From NCBI RefSeq assembly GCF_001544875.2, contig NZ_FCOA02000018.1:62001-126000 (forward strand): a stretch of 64,000 nt of DNA. The letters are read 5' to 3'. The notes beneath the pieces were generated by a model, which worked only from the letters and a program-made list of their open reading frames with translations, searched no databases and was not told where the DNA came from. Below are positions 1 through 8,432 of the stretch, piece after piece; the first letter of the stretch is position 1; each line of letters begins with the position of its first letter. Position numbers and translations under genes: made by a program. Source of the DNA: Caballeronia hypogeia. GTDB taxonomy: Bacteria > Pseudomonadota > Gammaproteobacteria > Burkholderiales > Burkholderiaceae.

Positions 1-2487
1 TTATTGCGATACGTATCGATGGGCGCGGGTGCGCTGGTCATCGCGGCTGCGAGCCTGTTGTCGGGGTGCGGCGACAGTTCGGATTCGGGCCTGGCCAGTC
101 TCACGCCCACGGCGCGCGCCGCGGCGCTCGGCGAGAGCCTGATGGTGCGCGTCGAGATCGACAACAACGACGCCGCGCAGTCCGGCACCGACTGCGCGAG
201 CCTGGGCGCGGACTGGGCGAGTTGCGCGCGCGGCAAGCTGGTTCTCCAGAACACAGGCGGACGCAATCTCGTCGCGGGCGGCTGGACGCTTTACGTGCAC
301 AGCATCCGGCGCATTCTGATGGTCGAGCATCCCGACTTCGCGTGGAAGCACATTACCGGCGATCTCTACGCGCTCACGCCGCGCGCGGGCGCGTTCACGC
401 TCGTCGCGGGCGCGCGCATTGAAGTGCCGTTCGTCGGCGAATACTGGTATCAGCGTTATAGCGACCTGTTGCCGCGCGCGTATGTCGTGGTCGACGGCAA
501 CGCGACGCCCGCGATCCTCGCACACAACGACACTGACGACGAAACGCGTTACGTCGACCGCATTCCGCCCGTGGCGGATGACGCAGCCGCGTTTGCCGCG
601 ACGCCCGCGCAGGTGCAGCGCGCGAAGGCCGAGGCCGCGCTGCCTTCGACACAACAGAGCGCGGCGCGTGCATTGCCCGCCGTGCTGCGCGCAACGGCGG
701 GTGAGGGCGCGACGCAGGTCGGCGGTATCGATTTGTCGCTGGCGGGGTTGAGTTCATCGCAGGTGGCGGCGCTAAACGCGCGTGCCAACACGCTCGGCCT
801 GAGCGGCCCGGGCGTGCGTGTGAGCGGCCAGATCGTCGGCGGCGCGTTGCCCGTGGATATCGCGCGTTCCGGCGGATATCGCCTGACGATCGCACAGGGC
901 GGCGTGAGCATCGACGCCTTCGACGCCGCCGGGCTCTACTACGGCGTGCAGACGCTCCTGTCGCTGACGCCCGCGGGCGGCGGAAGCGTTCCCGCGATGA
1001 CCATCGAAGATGCGCCGCGCTACACGCATCGCGGCATGCACGTCGATGTTGCGCGCAACTTCCGTCAGCCCGCCACGCTGCGCCGCCTCATCGACCAGAT
1101 GGGCGCGTACAAGCTCAATCGCCTGCATCTGCATCTGACCGACGACGAAGGCTGGCGCATCGAGATTCCGGGCCTGCCGGAGCTCACCGACATCGGCGCG
1201 AGACGCTGTCACGATCTCACCGAGACGCGCTGTCTCGTGCCGCAACTCGGCTCGGGCCCGGACAACCGCTCGGGCGGCGGCTATCTGAGCCGCTCGGAGT
1301 ATGTCGCGCTGGTGCGTTACGCGGCGGATCGCTTCGTCGAGATCATTCCCGAGATCGACATGCCGGGGCATGCGCGCGCAGCGGTCGTATCGATGGAAGC
1401 GCGCTACCGGCGTCTCGCCGCGCAAGGCGACACGGCGGGTGCGAGCGCGTATCGGCTGCTCGATCCGGCGGACACCTCGAACGTGACCACGATCCAGTTC
1501 TACGATCGGCGCAGCTTCATCAACCCGTGCTCGGATGGCGCGCAGCGCTTCGCATCGAAGGTGATCGGCGAAATCGCATCGATGCATCGCGAGGCCGGCG
1601 CGCCGCTCGCCACGTGGCACTTCGGCGGCGACGAAGCGAAGAACATCATGCTCGGCGCGGGCTTTCAACCGCTCGACGGCGCCAATGCCGGCAAGGGCCG
1701 CGTGAATCTCGCGGCGCAGGACAAGCCGTGGGGACGCTCGCCGCAATGCGCGGCGCTGATCGCGTCCGGCAAGGCGGCATCCTTCGACGAGCTGCCCTCG
1801 CTGTTCGCGCGCCAGGTGAGCCAGATCGTGAACAACGGCGGCATCGGCACGATGGCGGCGTGGCAGGACGGCATCAAGCATGCGAATGGCCCGCAGGACT
1901 TCGCGACATCGAACATGATGGTGACGATGTGGGACACGCTCTTCTGGGGCGCCGCCGATACCGTGCAGACCTTCAGCCGCCAGGGCTACAAGACCGTGCT
2001 CGCGCTGCCGGACTATCTGTACTTCGACTTCCCGTACTCGTTCGACCAGCACGAGCGCGGCTACTACTGGGGATCGCACGCCACGGACGGCTTCAAGACG
2101 TTCTCGCTCGCGCCGGACAACCTGCCGCAGAACGCCGAGATCATGCCGGACCGCGACGGCCACGCCTTCGAGGTGACGAGCACCGGACCGGCTCCGCGCA
2201 TCGAAGGCATTCAGGGACAGGCGTGGGCCGAAGTCATGCGCACGGACCAGCAGTTCGAATACATGGTGCATCCGCGCCTGCTCGCGCTCGCGGAACGCGC
2301 ATGGCACAAGGCGGCGTGGGAGCGGCCGTATCGCGAAGGGGAGCGCTACAAGCTCGGCGAGACGGACAAGGTTGACAAGGTCGCGCTCGCGGAGGACTGG
2401 GCCGGCTTCCTGAGCGTGGCGCAGAACCGCGAAATGCCGAAACTGACGCGCTCAGGGGCGGTCATGCGTTCGAAGCTCGGCGGTTGA
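1..2487 (+). CDS. Beta-N-acetylhexosaminidase (GH20), lipoprotein, 5' end outside window
   Basis: Removes terminal N-acetylglucosamine-type residues from chitin or peptidoglycan fragments. The GH20 signature HFGGDE is visible; its Asp-Glu catalytic pair lies at about residues 543-544, counting from the TTG at position 4. A carbohydrate-binding CHB_HEX-like domain (about 45-190), a GH20b-like domain (about 230-335) and the barrel (about 337-760) follow in order. The N-terminus has a hydrophobic stretch and lipobox LSGC, so the enzyme is probably anchored to a membrane. The frame is open to base 1 and the residues before the signal read LLRY, so the true start is probably upstream of the window. 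The visible 827 residues suit bacterial chitobiases. A strong terminator follows at once. Confidence 0.88.
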   Translation, partial: LLRYVSMGAGALVIAAASLLSGCGDSSDSGLASLTPTARAAALGESLMVRVEIDNNDAAQSGTDCASLGADWASCARGKLVLQNTGGRNLVAGGWTLYVHSIRRILMVEHPDFAWKHITGDLYALTPRAGAFTLVAGARIEVPFVGEYWYQRYSDLLPRAYVVVDGNATPAILAHNDTDDETRYVDRIPPVADDAAAFAATPAQVQRAKAEAALPSTQQSAARALPAVLRATAGEGATQVGGIDLSLAGLSSSQVAALNARANTLGLSGPGVRVSGQIVGGALPVDIARSGGYRLTIAQGGVSIDAFDAAGLYYGVQTLLSLTPAGGGSVPAMTIEDAPRYTHRGMHVDVARNFRQPATLRRLIDQMGAYKLNRLHLHLTDDEGWRIEIPGLPELTDIGARRCHDLTETRCLVPQLGSGPDNRSGGGYLSRSEYVALVRYAADRFVEIIPEIDMPGHARAAVVSMEARYRRLAAQGDTAGASAYRLLDPADTSNVTTIQFYDRRSFINPCSDGAQRFASKVIGEIASMHREAGAPLATWHFGGDEAKNIMLGAGFQPLDGANAGKGRVNLAAQDKPWGRSPQCAALIASGKAASFDELPSLFARQVSQIVNNGGIGTMAAWQDGIKHANGPQDFATSNMMVTMWDTLFWGAADTVQTFSRQGYKTVLALPDYLYFDFPYSFDQHERGYYWGSHATDGFKTFSLAPDNLPQNAEIMPDRDGHAFEVTSTGPAPRIEGIQGQAWAEVMRTDQQFEYMVHPRLLALAERAWHKAAWERPYREGERYKLGETDKVDKVALAEDWAGFLSVAQNREMPKLTRSGAVMRSKLGG

Positions 2488-2510
2488 TGGGGTCGATGAC
2501 GTGAAAAGCA

Positions 2511-2536
2511 CAAAGCCGCCCAAGGGCGGCTTTGTT
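2511..2536. terminator. Bidirectional intrinsic terminator between convergent genes
   Basis: A perfect 11-bp stem (CAAAGCCGCCC against GGGCGGCTTTG) with a 2-base gap is followed by TTTTG on the plus strand and preceded by an A-rich run that serves the minus strand. It sits between the convergent hexosaminidase and isomerase genes and can end both. Confidence 0.85.
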
Positions 2537-2562
2537 TTGCGCTGGAAACGGCGAGTGCGGAA

Positions 2563-3345
2563 TTACTTGATCACCGCCTTCTTCTGCAGGGACTCTTCGA
2601 AAGCCTGCACCTTTTCCTGCTGCATCTGTTGCGCGATTTGCGCCTTCACCTGCTCGAACGGCGGCGGCGGCGTGTCGCGGCTGTCGTCCAGACGAATGAC
2701 GTGCCAGCCGAATTGCGTCTTGACAGGCTCGGGCGTCACCTCGCCCTTCTTGAGCTTCTCCGCGGCCGCGCCGAATTCCGGCACGTAAGCCGACGGCGAC
2801 GACCAGTCGAGATCACCGCCGTTCTTGCCCGATCCCGGGTCCTTCGAATATTGCTTCGCGAGGTCTTCGAAGCTCGCGCCGCCCTTGATCTTCGCGATCA
2901 GATCCTTCGCCTGCGCTTCGTTGTCCACGAGGATGTGATGCAGATGCAGTTCCTTGGTTTCGCCGTGTTCCTTGACGAGCTGGTCGTAGCGCGCCTTGAC
3001 TTCGGCATCGGTCGGCTTGCTCTTGTTCATCACGCTTTCGAGCATCGCGCGCAGCACGACGGTTTGCTGGGCGAAGGCCGCTTGCTGCTTGACGTCCGGT
3101 TGCGACGGAATGCCTTCGCGGATCGCTTCCTGCATCAGGATTTCGCGGCGCACGAGTTCAGCGCGAACCTGCTGCTGCATTTCCGGCGAATCCGGCTGAC
3201 CCTGCGCGACGAGTTGCTTGATGAGCGCATCGGCGCGCGCCTTCGGGATCGGCGTGCCGTTCACGACGGCGATGTTTTGTGCAAACGCGGGAGCCGCCGC
3301 GAACGCAGCCAGCAACACCCAGAGGCGGGTTTTTTTCAAAATCAT
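2563..3345 (-). CDS. Periplasmic PpiC-type (parvulin) peptidyl-prolyl isomerase
   Basis: Folding helper for exported proteins. Residues 1-22 form a Sec signal peptide ending AFA. An N-terminal SurA/PrsA-like helical region covers about 24-125, with the segment around 55-75 rich in charged helix. A parvulin domain covers about 132-222, with the LHHILV strand, the GG-DLDW loop and the QFGWHVI strand typical of the family. The 260-residue length fits the small single-parvulin proteins of Burkholderiaceae rather than SurA, which has two. It is the last gene of the leftward selO-msrB-yciB-bolA run and ends at a strong terminator. About 100 bases separate it from bolA, so it may also have its own promoter. 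Confidence 0.9.
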   Translation of the reverse strand: MILKKTRLWVLLAAFAAAPAFAQNIAVVNGTPIPKARADALIKQLVAQGQPDSPEMQQQVRAELVRREILMQEAIREGIPSQPDVKQQAAFAQQTVVLRAMLESVMNKSKPTDAEVKARYDQLVKEHGETKELHLHHILVDNEAQAKDLIAKIKGGASFEDLAKQYSKDPGSGKNGGDLDWSSPSAYVPEFGAAAEKLKKGEVTPEPVKTQFGWHVIRLDDSRDTPPPPFEQVKAQIAQQMQQEKVQAFEESLQKKAVIK

Positions 3346-3449
3346 CGGAAGATCCTAAACTGAGCAAACTGGCGCCTTGGCAGGCGAGATTAAAAGACAA
3401 ACGCGAGACAAAAGCGTTGATGCGAGGACTCGATACGGCCGGCCCGCGA

Positions 3450-3764
3450 TTATTGGAATTGCTCTGCGAACTCCTGCGGCGTATAGGCCCGGATGGCAAG
3501 CGCGTGCACGCCGCGCCGCATTTCCCCGGCCAGCGCATCATACACCAGCCGATGCCGCGCCACGCGCGCGCGGCCGGCGAAGCAGTCCGCGACGATCGTC
3601 ACGGTGTAGTGGCTGCCGGAAGCAGCGCCGGCGTGGCCCGCGTGCGCCGCGCTGTCATCATCGATATGCACGGACTGCGGTTCGAGCGCCGCGTTCAGGC
3701 GCGCTTCGAGATGCGCGATCTTTTCCTGCGCGCTCGCCGCCATGAAGTCGAAATTCGCGGTCAT
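3450..3764 (-). CDS. bolA: BolA family protein
   Basis: A small 104-residue BolA-fold protein, a partner of monothiol glutaredoxins in iron-sulfur handling and a morphology or stress regulator in enterics. The family pattern is visible: an N-terminal helix ([12 protein letters not shown]), a conserved Asp/His-containing strand, a [10 protein letters not shown] strand and a C-terminal helix with RHRLVYDAL and [13 protein letters not shown]. The His of the HAL segment is the usual metal-ligand region. The start is the ATG that overlaps the yciB stop as ATGA (3761-3764), which points to translational coupling. An in-frame extension of this reading frame to 4184 is only the shadow of yciB. A second in-frame ATG seven codons in is an alternative. 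Confidence 0.9.
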   Translation of the reverse strand: MTANFDFMAASAQEKIAHLEARLNAALEPQSVHIDDDSAAHAGHAGAASGSHYTVTIVADCFAGRARVARHRLVYDALAGEMRRGVHALAIRAYTPQEFAEQFQ

Positions 3765-4297
3765 TGCCCGTCCTCCTTCATGTATTTCGCGAGCCAGAAG
3801 CTCTGCGCGACGATGAACACCACGAGACACCCTGTCGCGCCGAACAGCTTGAAGTTCACCCATTGATCCGTGGTGAAGTGATACGCGACGAACAGGTTCA
3901 CGATGCCGAGAATCGCGAAGAATACCGCCCACGCGACATTCAACTGTCCCCACACGCGATGCGGCAGCACGATCTGCTTGCCCATCATCGCTTCGATGAG
4001 GTTCTTTCTGAAGCCGATTTGCGCGACGATCAGCGCGAACGCGAACAGCCAGTAGAGCGCCGTGGGCTTCCATTTGATGAAGGTGTCGTTGTGCAGCACG
4101 AGGGTCGCGCCGCCGAACACGACGACCACGCCGAGACTCACCCACAGCATCGGGTCGACCTTGCGGTGGCGGAACGCGACCCATGCGATCTGCACGAGCG
4201 TCGCCGCGATCGCCACCGCGGTTGCGGTGTAGATGCCCCAGACCTTGAATGCGACGAAAAAGAGAATGATCGGAAACAGATCGAACAGGAATTTCAT
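3761..4297 (-). CDS. yciB: YciB/IspA family inner-membrane septation protein
   Basis: A 178-residue inner-membrane protein with about five transmembrane helices. The family hallmarks are clear: the opening [14 protein letters not shown], the [10 protein letters not shown] segment, [13 protein letters not shown] and a helix ending in the WVNFKLFG segment. In E. coli YciB is tied to envelope integrity and septation. The start at 4297 gives the standard family N-terminus. Translation overlaps bolA by four bases. It sits 130 bases downstream of msrB on the same strand, with a hairpin in between. Confidence 0.92.
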   Translation of the reverse strand: MKFLFDLFPIILFFVAFKVWGIYTATAVAIAATLVQIAWVAFRHRKVDPMLWVSLGVVVVFGGATLVLHNDTFIKWKPTALYWLFAFALIVAQIGFRKNLIEAMMGKQIVLPHRVWGQLNVAWAVFFAILGIVNLFVAYHFTTDQWVNFKLFGATGCLVVFIVAQSFWLAKYMKEDGQ

Positions 4298-4350
4298 TGG
4301 TGTCCGGACGTGATGGGCATCGGAAGAAGGCGCGGCGCGCGCGAGATGCG

Positions 4351-4373
4351 CGCCCGCTCGGACGGAGCGGGCG
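4351..4373. other. Intergenic hairpin between msrB and yciB
   Basis: A perfect 9-bp stem (CGCCCGCTC and GAGCGGGCG) with a 5-base loop. No T-tract follows on either strand, so this is more likely an mRNA-stabilising or processing hairpin within the leftward operon than a terminator. Confidence 0.45.
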
Positions 4374-4427
4374 TCGATACGGCTGACTTGCAGGGGCGCT
4401 ACCGAGCGCCCCGTGCCTGGCTCGCGC

Positions 4428-4844
4428 TTACTTGGGTTCGAATTGTAGCGCAGCCGAGTTGATGCAATACCGCAAACCGGTCGGCGCTGGGCCATCCTCG
4501 AACACGTGGCCGAGATGCGCGCCGCAGCTCTTGCACAGCACCTCGATGCGCAGCATGCCGTGCGAGCGGTCCGTTTTCTCCTGGATCACTTCGCCGTTGA
4601 TCGGCTTGAAGTAGCTCGGCCAGCCGCAGCCGGCGTCGAACTTCGTGTCGGATTCGAACAGCGGCGTGCCGCAGCATACGCAGTCGTAGACGCCGCGCGC
4701 GTCGTGATCCCAGTATTTGCCGGTGAACGGACGCTCGGTCACCGCGTGGCGTGTAACCTGATATTGCATGTCGTCGAGTTCGCGGCGATAGGTGGCGTCG
4801 TCCTTTTGCAGCGGATAGCTCGTCGGGGTGTCGTCGTGACTCAT
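4428..4844 (-). CDS. msrB: Peptide-methionine (R)-S-oxide reductase MsrB
   Basis: Reduces the R form of methionine sulfoxide in proteins. At 138 residues it matches the usual MsrB length. Zinc-binding pairs are present (C55/C58 and C104/C107). The catalytic cysteine is in RYCINS (C127), and the [10 protein letters not shown] motif with its structural Trp is intact. The start at 4844 gives the typical MSHDD-like opening; the longer reading frame to 4877 has no family support. It lies 49 bases after selO on the same strand, so the two are probably cotranscribed. The pairing of a redox-controlled AMPylase with a protein-repair reductase is functionally sensible. Confidence 0.95.
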   Translation of the reverse strand: MSHDDTPTSYPLQKDDATYRRELDDMQYQVTRHAVTERPFTGKYWDHDARGVYDCVCCGTPLFESDTKFDAGCGWPSYFKPINGEVIQEKTDRSHGMLRIEVLCKSCGAHLGHVFEDGPAPTGLRYCINSAALQFEPK

Positions 4845-4893
4845 CTGTCGTTCCTTGGTTCTGGCCGGGAAGGCCACGTATATGGGGGCGCCG

Positions 4894-6486
4894 CTACGAA
4901 GAACAACTCACCTCCAGGCCGCTCGCCCAGTCGGGCGGCAGGCCGGCGTAAGCCTCGTTCTCCGGTTGCTCGTCGTAGGGGCGGCGCAGCACGTCCAGCA
5001 GACGCGCCACTTCCGAAAAGTCTTTCTCGCTCGCGCGGCGGATCGCCTGTTCCGCCAGATGATTGCGCAGCACGTATTTCGGATTCACGCGATTCATCGC
5101 CGCCGCGCGCGCGGCGTCGTCGCGCGGTTCGTGGGCGAGGCGCTCGCGATATTGCGCGGCCCACGCGTCGAACGCGGCGCGGTCGAGAAACAGGTCGCGC
5201 ACGGGCGCATCCTGGCTCGAATCGGCTTTTGCGAGCTTCGACAGGTTGCGGAACGTGAGCGTGAAGTCCGTGCGATTCGCATGCATGATTTCGAACAGGC
5301 CGTTGGCGAGCTTGTCGTCGCCTTCGCGTTCGGTTTCGAGGCCGAGCTTCGCACGCATCGTCGCGACGAGCGCCGGCCCGAAGCGATCCTTGTAGCGCTC
5401 CAGCACCTTCTGCGCTGCTTCGACCACGCGCTCGGCGCGGCCTTCTTCCGGCAGGTTCGCGCCGAACAGCGGCACGAGCGCCTGCGCGAGACAGAAAAGA
5501 TTCCAGTACCCGACCTGCGGCTGGCGGCTGTACGAATAGCGCCCCTGCGTGTCCGAGTGATTGCAGATGTGATGCGCATTGAACGCGTCCATGAAACCGA
5601 ACGGGCCGTAGTCGATCGTGAGGCCGAGAATCGACATGTTGTCGGTGTTCATCACGCCGTGGCAGAAGCCGACGCCTTGCCACCGCGCCATCAGGTCCGC
5701 GGTCGTGCGCACGGCTTCGTCGAGCAGCGCGAGATACGGATCATCCGCTTCCCGGCAATGCGGATAGGAACGGTCGATGACGTGATCGGCGAGCGCACGC
5801 AATTCGTCGATGCGGTCGTTGGAATAGAAATGCTCGAAGTGCCCGAAGCGCACGAAGCTCGGCGACACGCGCGTGACGATGGCCGCCGTTTCGATGGTCT
5901 CGCGCCGCACCGGCAGATCCGAGCCGATGACGGCGAGCGCGCGCGTCGTCGGAATGCCGAGATGATGCATCGCCTCCGAGCACAGGAATTCGCGGATCGA
6001 CGAGCGCAACACGGCGCGGCCGTCGCCCATGCGCGAATAGGGCGTGCGGCCCGCGCCCTTCAGCTGCACTTCGAGGCGCGCGCCGTCGTGCTCGACTTCG
6101 CCCAGCGTGAGCGCGCGGCCATCGCCCAGCTGTCCGGCCCACACGCCGAACTGATGGCCGGAATACACGGCGGCGTAGGGCAGGGAACCGGCGGGCCAGT
6201 CGCGCGTGGGATTGCCCGCGAAGTACGCGGCGAATTCGTTCTTCTCCGCGCCCGTTACGACATCGGGATCGAAACCGAGCGTCTCGGCCATCTCGTTCGA
6301 CAAGGCGATGAAATACGGATCGGGAACCGGAGCCGCCGGCAGACGAGTCAGGAAAGCGGTGCCGAGCGCGGCGAAGGAACCGGGCTCGCCGACCTTGATC
6401 GCACTGGCGATTTCGCTCATGGAATGCGCGCTGGCGGGCGTTTCGTCGCGTGCCGCGCGCACGGCATTGCTTGGGGAAAACGACAT
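4894..6486 (-). CDS. selO: SelO/YdiU family protein AMPylase
   Basis: A pseudokinase-fold enzyme that transfers AMP to hydroxyl side chains of target proteins and is tied to oxidative-stress control in E. coli. The protein is 530 residues. The conserved NP-R-W and [16 protein letters not shown] segments are present, followed by the [10 protein letters not shown] nucleotide-binding region and the [11 protein letters not shown] catalytic segment with its DYGPFGF metal-binding motif. The C-terminus reads VSCSS, so Cys528 stands where animal SELENOO carries selenocysteine. I chose the ATG at 6486 because the 27 residues upstream of it look non-coding. It is the first gene of the leftward run into msrB. 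Confidence 0.93.
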   Translation of the reverse strand: MSFSPSNAVRAARDETPASAHSMSEIASAIKVGEPGSFAALGTAFLTRLPAAPVPDPYFIALSNEMAETLGFDPDVVTGAEKNEFAAYFAGNPTRDWPAGSLPYAAVYSGHQFGVWAGQLGDGRALTLGEVEHDGARLEVQLKGAGRTPYSRMGDGRAVLRSSIREFLCSEAMHHLGIPTTRALAVIGSDLPVRRETIETAAIVTRVSPSFVRFGHFEHFYSNDRIDELRALADHVIDRSYPHCREADDPYLALLDEAVRTTADLMARWQGVGFCHGVMNTDNMSILGLTIDYGPFGFMDAFNAHHICNHSDTQGRYSYSRQPQVGYWNLFCLAQALVPLFGANLPEEGRAERVVEAAQKVLERYKDRFGPALVATMRAKLGLETEREGDDKLANGLFEIMHANRTDFTLTFRNLSKLAKADSSQDAPVRDLFLDRAAFDAWAAQYRERLAHEPRDDAARAAAMNRVNPKYVLRNHLAEQAIRRASEKDFSEVARLLDVLRRPYDEQPENEAYAGLPPDWASGLEVSCSS

Positions 6487-6607
6487 ATTGAGCGCCTCTG
6501 AGTTAAACGATATTGTAATTCCGCGCCCGCGGGCCTGCAGGAGCCGGGCTGTCAGCGGGGCGGTCAAGCCAACCAGACATTCGACTCATCATCAAAGGAC
6601 TTCGCCT
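6487..6607. promoter_or_regulatory. Divergent intergenic region, selO / acyl-CoA synthetase
   Basis: A 121-base divergent spacer. On the minus strand a good -10 hexamer, TACAAT (plus positions 6512-6517), lies about 26 bases before the selO start, but no convincing -35 box is visible. On the plus strand an AAAGGA ribosome-binding site precedes the synthetase ATG. Confidence 0.35.
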
Positions 6608-8266
6608 ATGACGTCGCCGCTCCACGGCCAGATGATGGAAATACCGCTGCTCGCGTCGTCCCTCTTGTCCCATGCCTCACGCCACTTCGGCGACACCGAG
6701 ATCGTGTCGCGCCGCATCGAAGGCGATATCCATCGTTATACCTGGCGCGATTGCGAGAAGCGCGCGAAGCAGCTCGCCCAGGCGCTCATCGCGCTCGGCG
6801 TGCAGCAGGGCGAGCGCGTCGGCACGCTCGCGTGGAACGGTTACCGGCATCTGGAGTGCTATTACGGCGTGTCCGGCATGGGCGCGGTGTGCCACACGAT
6901 CAACCCGCGGCTCTTTCCCGATCAGATCGCGTTCATCATCGATCATGCGGACGACGAATACGTCTGCTTCGACATGACCTTCGGCCCGCTGGTCGAGATC
7001 ATCGCGCCGCAGTGTCCGGGCGTGAAAGGCTGGATCGCCCTTGGCGACGCCGCGTGCATCGCGGAGCATCTCTCCGGCATGAGCGTGCCGGTAATGGGCT
7101 ACGAGAGTCTCATCGCGGAGCACGACGGCGACTTCGACTGGCCGATGCTCGACGAGCGCCAGGCTTCGTTCCTCTGCTACACGTCGGGCACGACCGGCAA
7201 TCCGAAGGGCGCGCTGTACTCGAATCGTTCGACGGTGCTGCACGCGTACGCCGCGGCGCTGCCCGATGCGATGGGCGCGTCGTCGGGCGATGCGATCCTG
7301 CCCGTCGTGCCGATGTTCCATGTCAACGCGTGGGGCATTCCGCACGCGGCGCCGCTGGTCGGCGCGAAGCTCGTGTTGCCCGGCAAGGACCTCGACGGCA
7401 AGTCGCTCTACGAATTGATGGAAGCCGAGGGCGTCACCTATTCGGCGGGCGTGCCGACCGTCTGGATGAGCCTGCTCACGCACATGAAGCAGCAGAACGC
7501 GCGCTTCTCGAGCCTGAAGCGAACGGTGATCGGCGGCAGCGCGTGCCCGCCCGCAATGCTGCGCGTTTTCGAGGAAGAGTACGGCGTGCAGGTGATCCAC
7601 GCGTGGGGCATGACGGAAATGTCGCCGCTCGGCACGCTGTCGCGGCTGAACTATCGGCAGAAGCAGCGTCCGCTCGAGGAGCAGCGCCACTCGCTGGAGA
7701 AGCAGGGCCACGCGCTCTTCGGCGTCGATATGAAAGTGGTCGGCGACGACGGCCGCGAACTGCCGTGGGACGGGAAATCCTTCGGCGATCTGCATGTGCG
7801 CGGCCCGTGGGTCATCGACCGGTATTTCCGTCGTGACGAATCGCCGCTGATCGACGGCTGGTTTCCGACGGGCGATGTCGCGACCATCGATCGAGACGGC
7901 TTCATGCAGATCACAGACCGCAGCAAGGACGTGATCAAGTCCGGCGGCGAGTGGATCAGCTCGATCGATCTGGAGAACATCGCGGTGTCGCATCCGCAGG
8001 TAGCGGAGGCGGCGTGCATCGCGTGTTCGCATCCGAAGTGGACCGAGCGGCCGCTGATCGTCGCGGTGCTCAAGCCTGGCGCGACGCTTTCACGCGAGGA
8101 ACTGCTCGCGCATTTCGAAGGCAAGGTCGCGAAGTGGTGGATTCCGGATGATGTCGTGTTCGCCGAAGACCTGCCGCACACCGCGACCGGCAAGCTGCAA
8201 AAGGTGCGGCTGCGCGAGCAGTATCGCGATTACGTGCTGCCTGGCGCGGCGGAAAGCACGACGTAA
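6608..8266 (+). CDS. AMP-dependent acyl-CoA synthetase (fatty-acid CoA ligase family)
   Basis: Activates a carboxylic acid to its CoA thioester through an acyl-adenylate. The ATP-binding loop [10 protein letters not shown] is at residues 192-201. The GMTEMSPLG motif, the TGDVA motif and the terminal KTATGKLQK-type motif (here [11 protein letters not shown]) with the catalytic Lys are all present. The 552 residues fit medium/long-chain or 3-(methylthio)propionyl-CoA ligase relatives; the true substrate cannot be read from sequence. The start at 6608 follows a clear purine-rich ribosome-binding site. A strong terminator separates it from the fadB operon, so the two units are controlled separately, although the content suggests a shared role in acyl-CoA breakdown. 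Confidence 0.93.
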   Translation: MTSPLHGQMMEIPLLASSLLSHASRHFGDTEIVSRRIEGDIHRYTWRDCEKRAKQLAQALIALGVQQGERVGTLAWNGYRHLECYYGVSGMGAVCHTINPRLFPDQIAFIIDHADDEYVCFDMTFGPLVEIIAPQCPGVKGWIALGDAACIAEHLSGMSVPVMGYESLIAEHDGDFDWPMLDERQASFLCYTSGTTGNPKGALYSNRSTVLHAYAAALPDAMGASSGDAILPVVPMFHVNAWGIPHAAPLVGAKLVLPGKDLDGKSLYELMEAEGVTYSAGVPTVWMSLLTHMKQQNARFSSLKRTVIGGSACPPAMLRVFEEEYGVQVIHAWGMTEMSPLGTLSRLNYRQKQRPLEEQRHSLEKQGHALFGVDMKVVGDDGRELPWDGKSFGDLHVRGPWVIDRYFRRDESPLIDGWFPTGDVATIDRDGFMQITDRSKDVIKSGGEWISSIDLENIAVSHPQVAEAACIACSHPKWTERPLIVAVLKPGATLSREELLAHFEGKVAKWWIPDDVVFAEDLPHTATGKLQKVRLREQYRDYVLPGAAESTT

Positions 8267-8285
8267 GCCATTCTTCCGATCCTGA

Positions 8286-8320
8286 AACGCCCCGGCCGCG
8301 CGCAGCGCCGGGGCGTTTTT
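8286..8320 (+). terminator. Intrinsic terminator of the acyl-CoA synthetase gene
   Basis: An 11-bp perfect stem (AACGCCCCGGC and GCCGGGGCGTT) followed by a TTTTT run. Confidence 0.85.
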
Positions 8321-8350
8321 GCATGCACGCCTTACGCAAAAAATTCACAT

Positions 8351-8379
8351 TTGAACGATCGTTCTTTTTTGTGTATCCT
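8351..8379 (+). promoter_or_regulatory. Promoter overlapped by a perfect palindromic operator
   Basis: A -35 box TTGAAC (8351-8356) is followed after 17 bases by a -10 box TATCCT (8374-8379). The perfect 12-base palindrome GAACGATCGTTC (8353-8364) covers the -35 box and the start of the spacer. Such palindromes are typical of TetR-family repressors, and betaproteobacterial fatty-acid genes are known to be controlled by TetR-type regulators. Which regulator acts here is inference. The promoter is placed to drive fadB and the genes after it. Confidence 0.7.
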
Positions 8380-8432
8380 GCACCGATCACCCTCCATAAT
8401 TCAGATAGTTCCGATCGACAGGAGACATCTTC

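Noticed and set aside
772-2307. Long minus-strand reading frame (511 codons) under the hexosaminidase gene
   Set aside because: Arg/His-rich, no recognisable domain; a mirror of GC-biased codons of the real gene on the other strand.
4855-6501. 548-codon plus-strand frame opposite selO
   Set aside because: Composition typical of antisense shadows, and selO motifs are complete on the minus strand.
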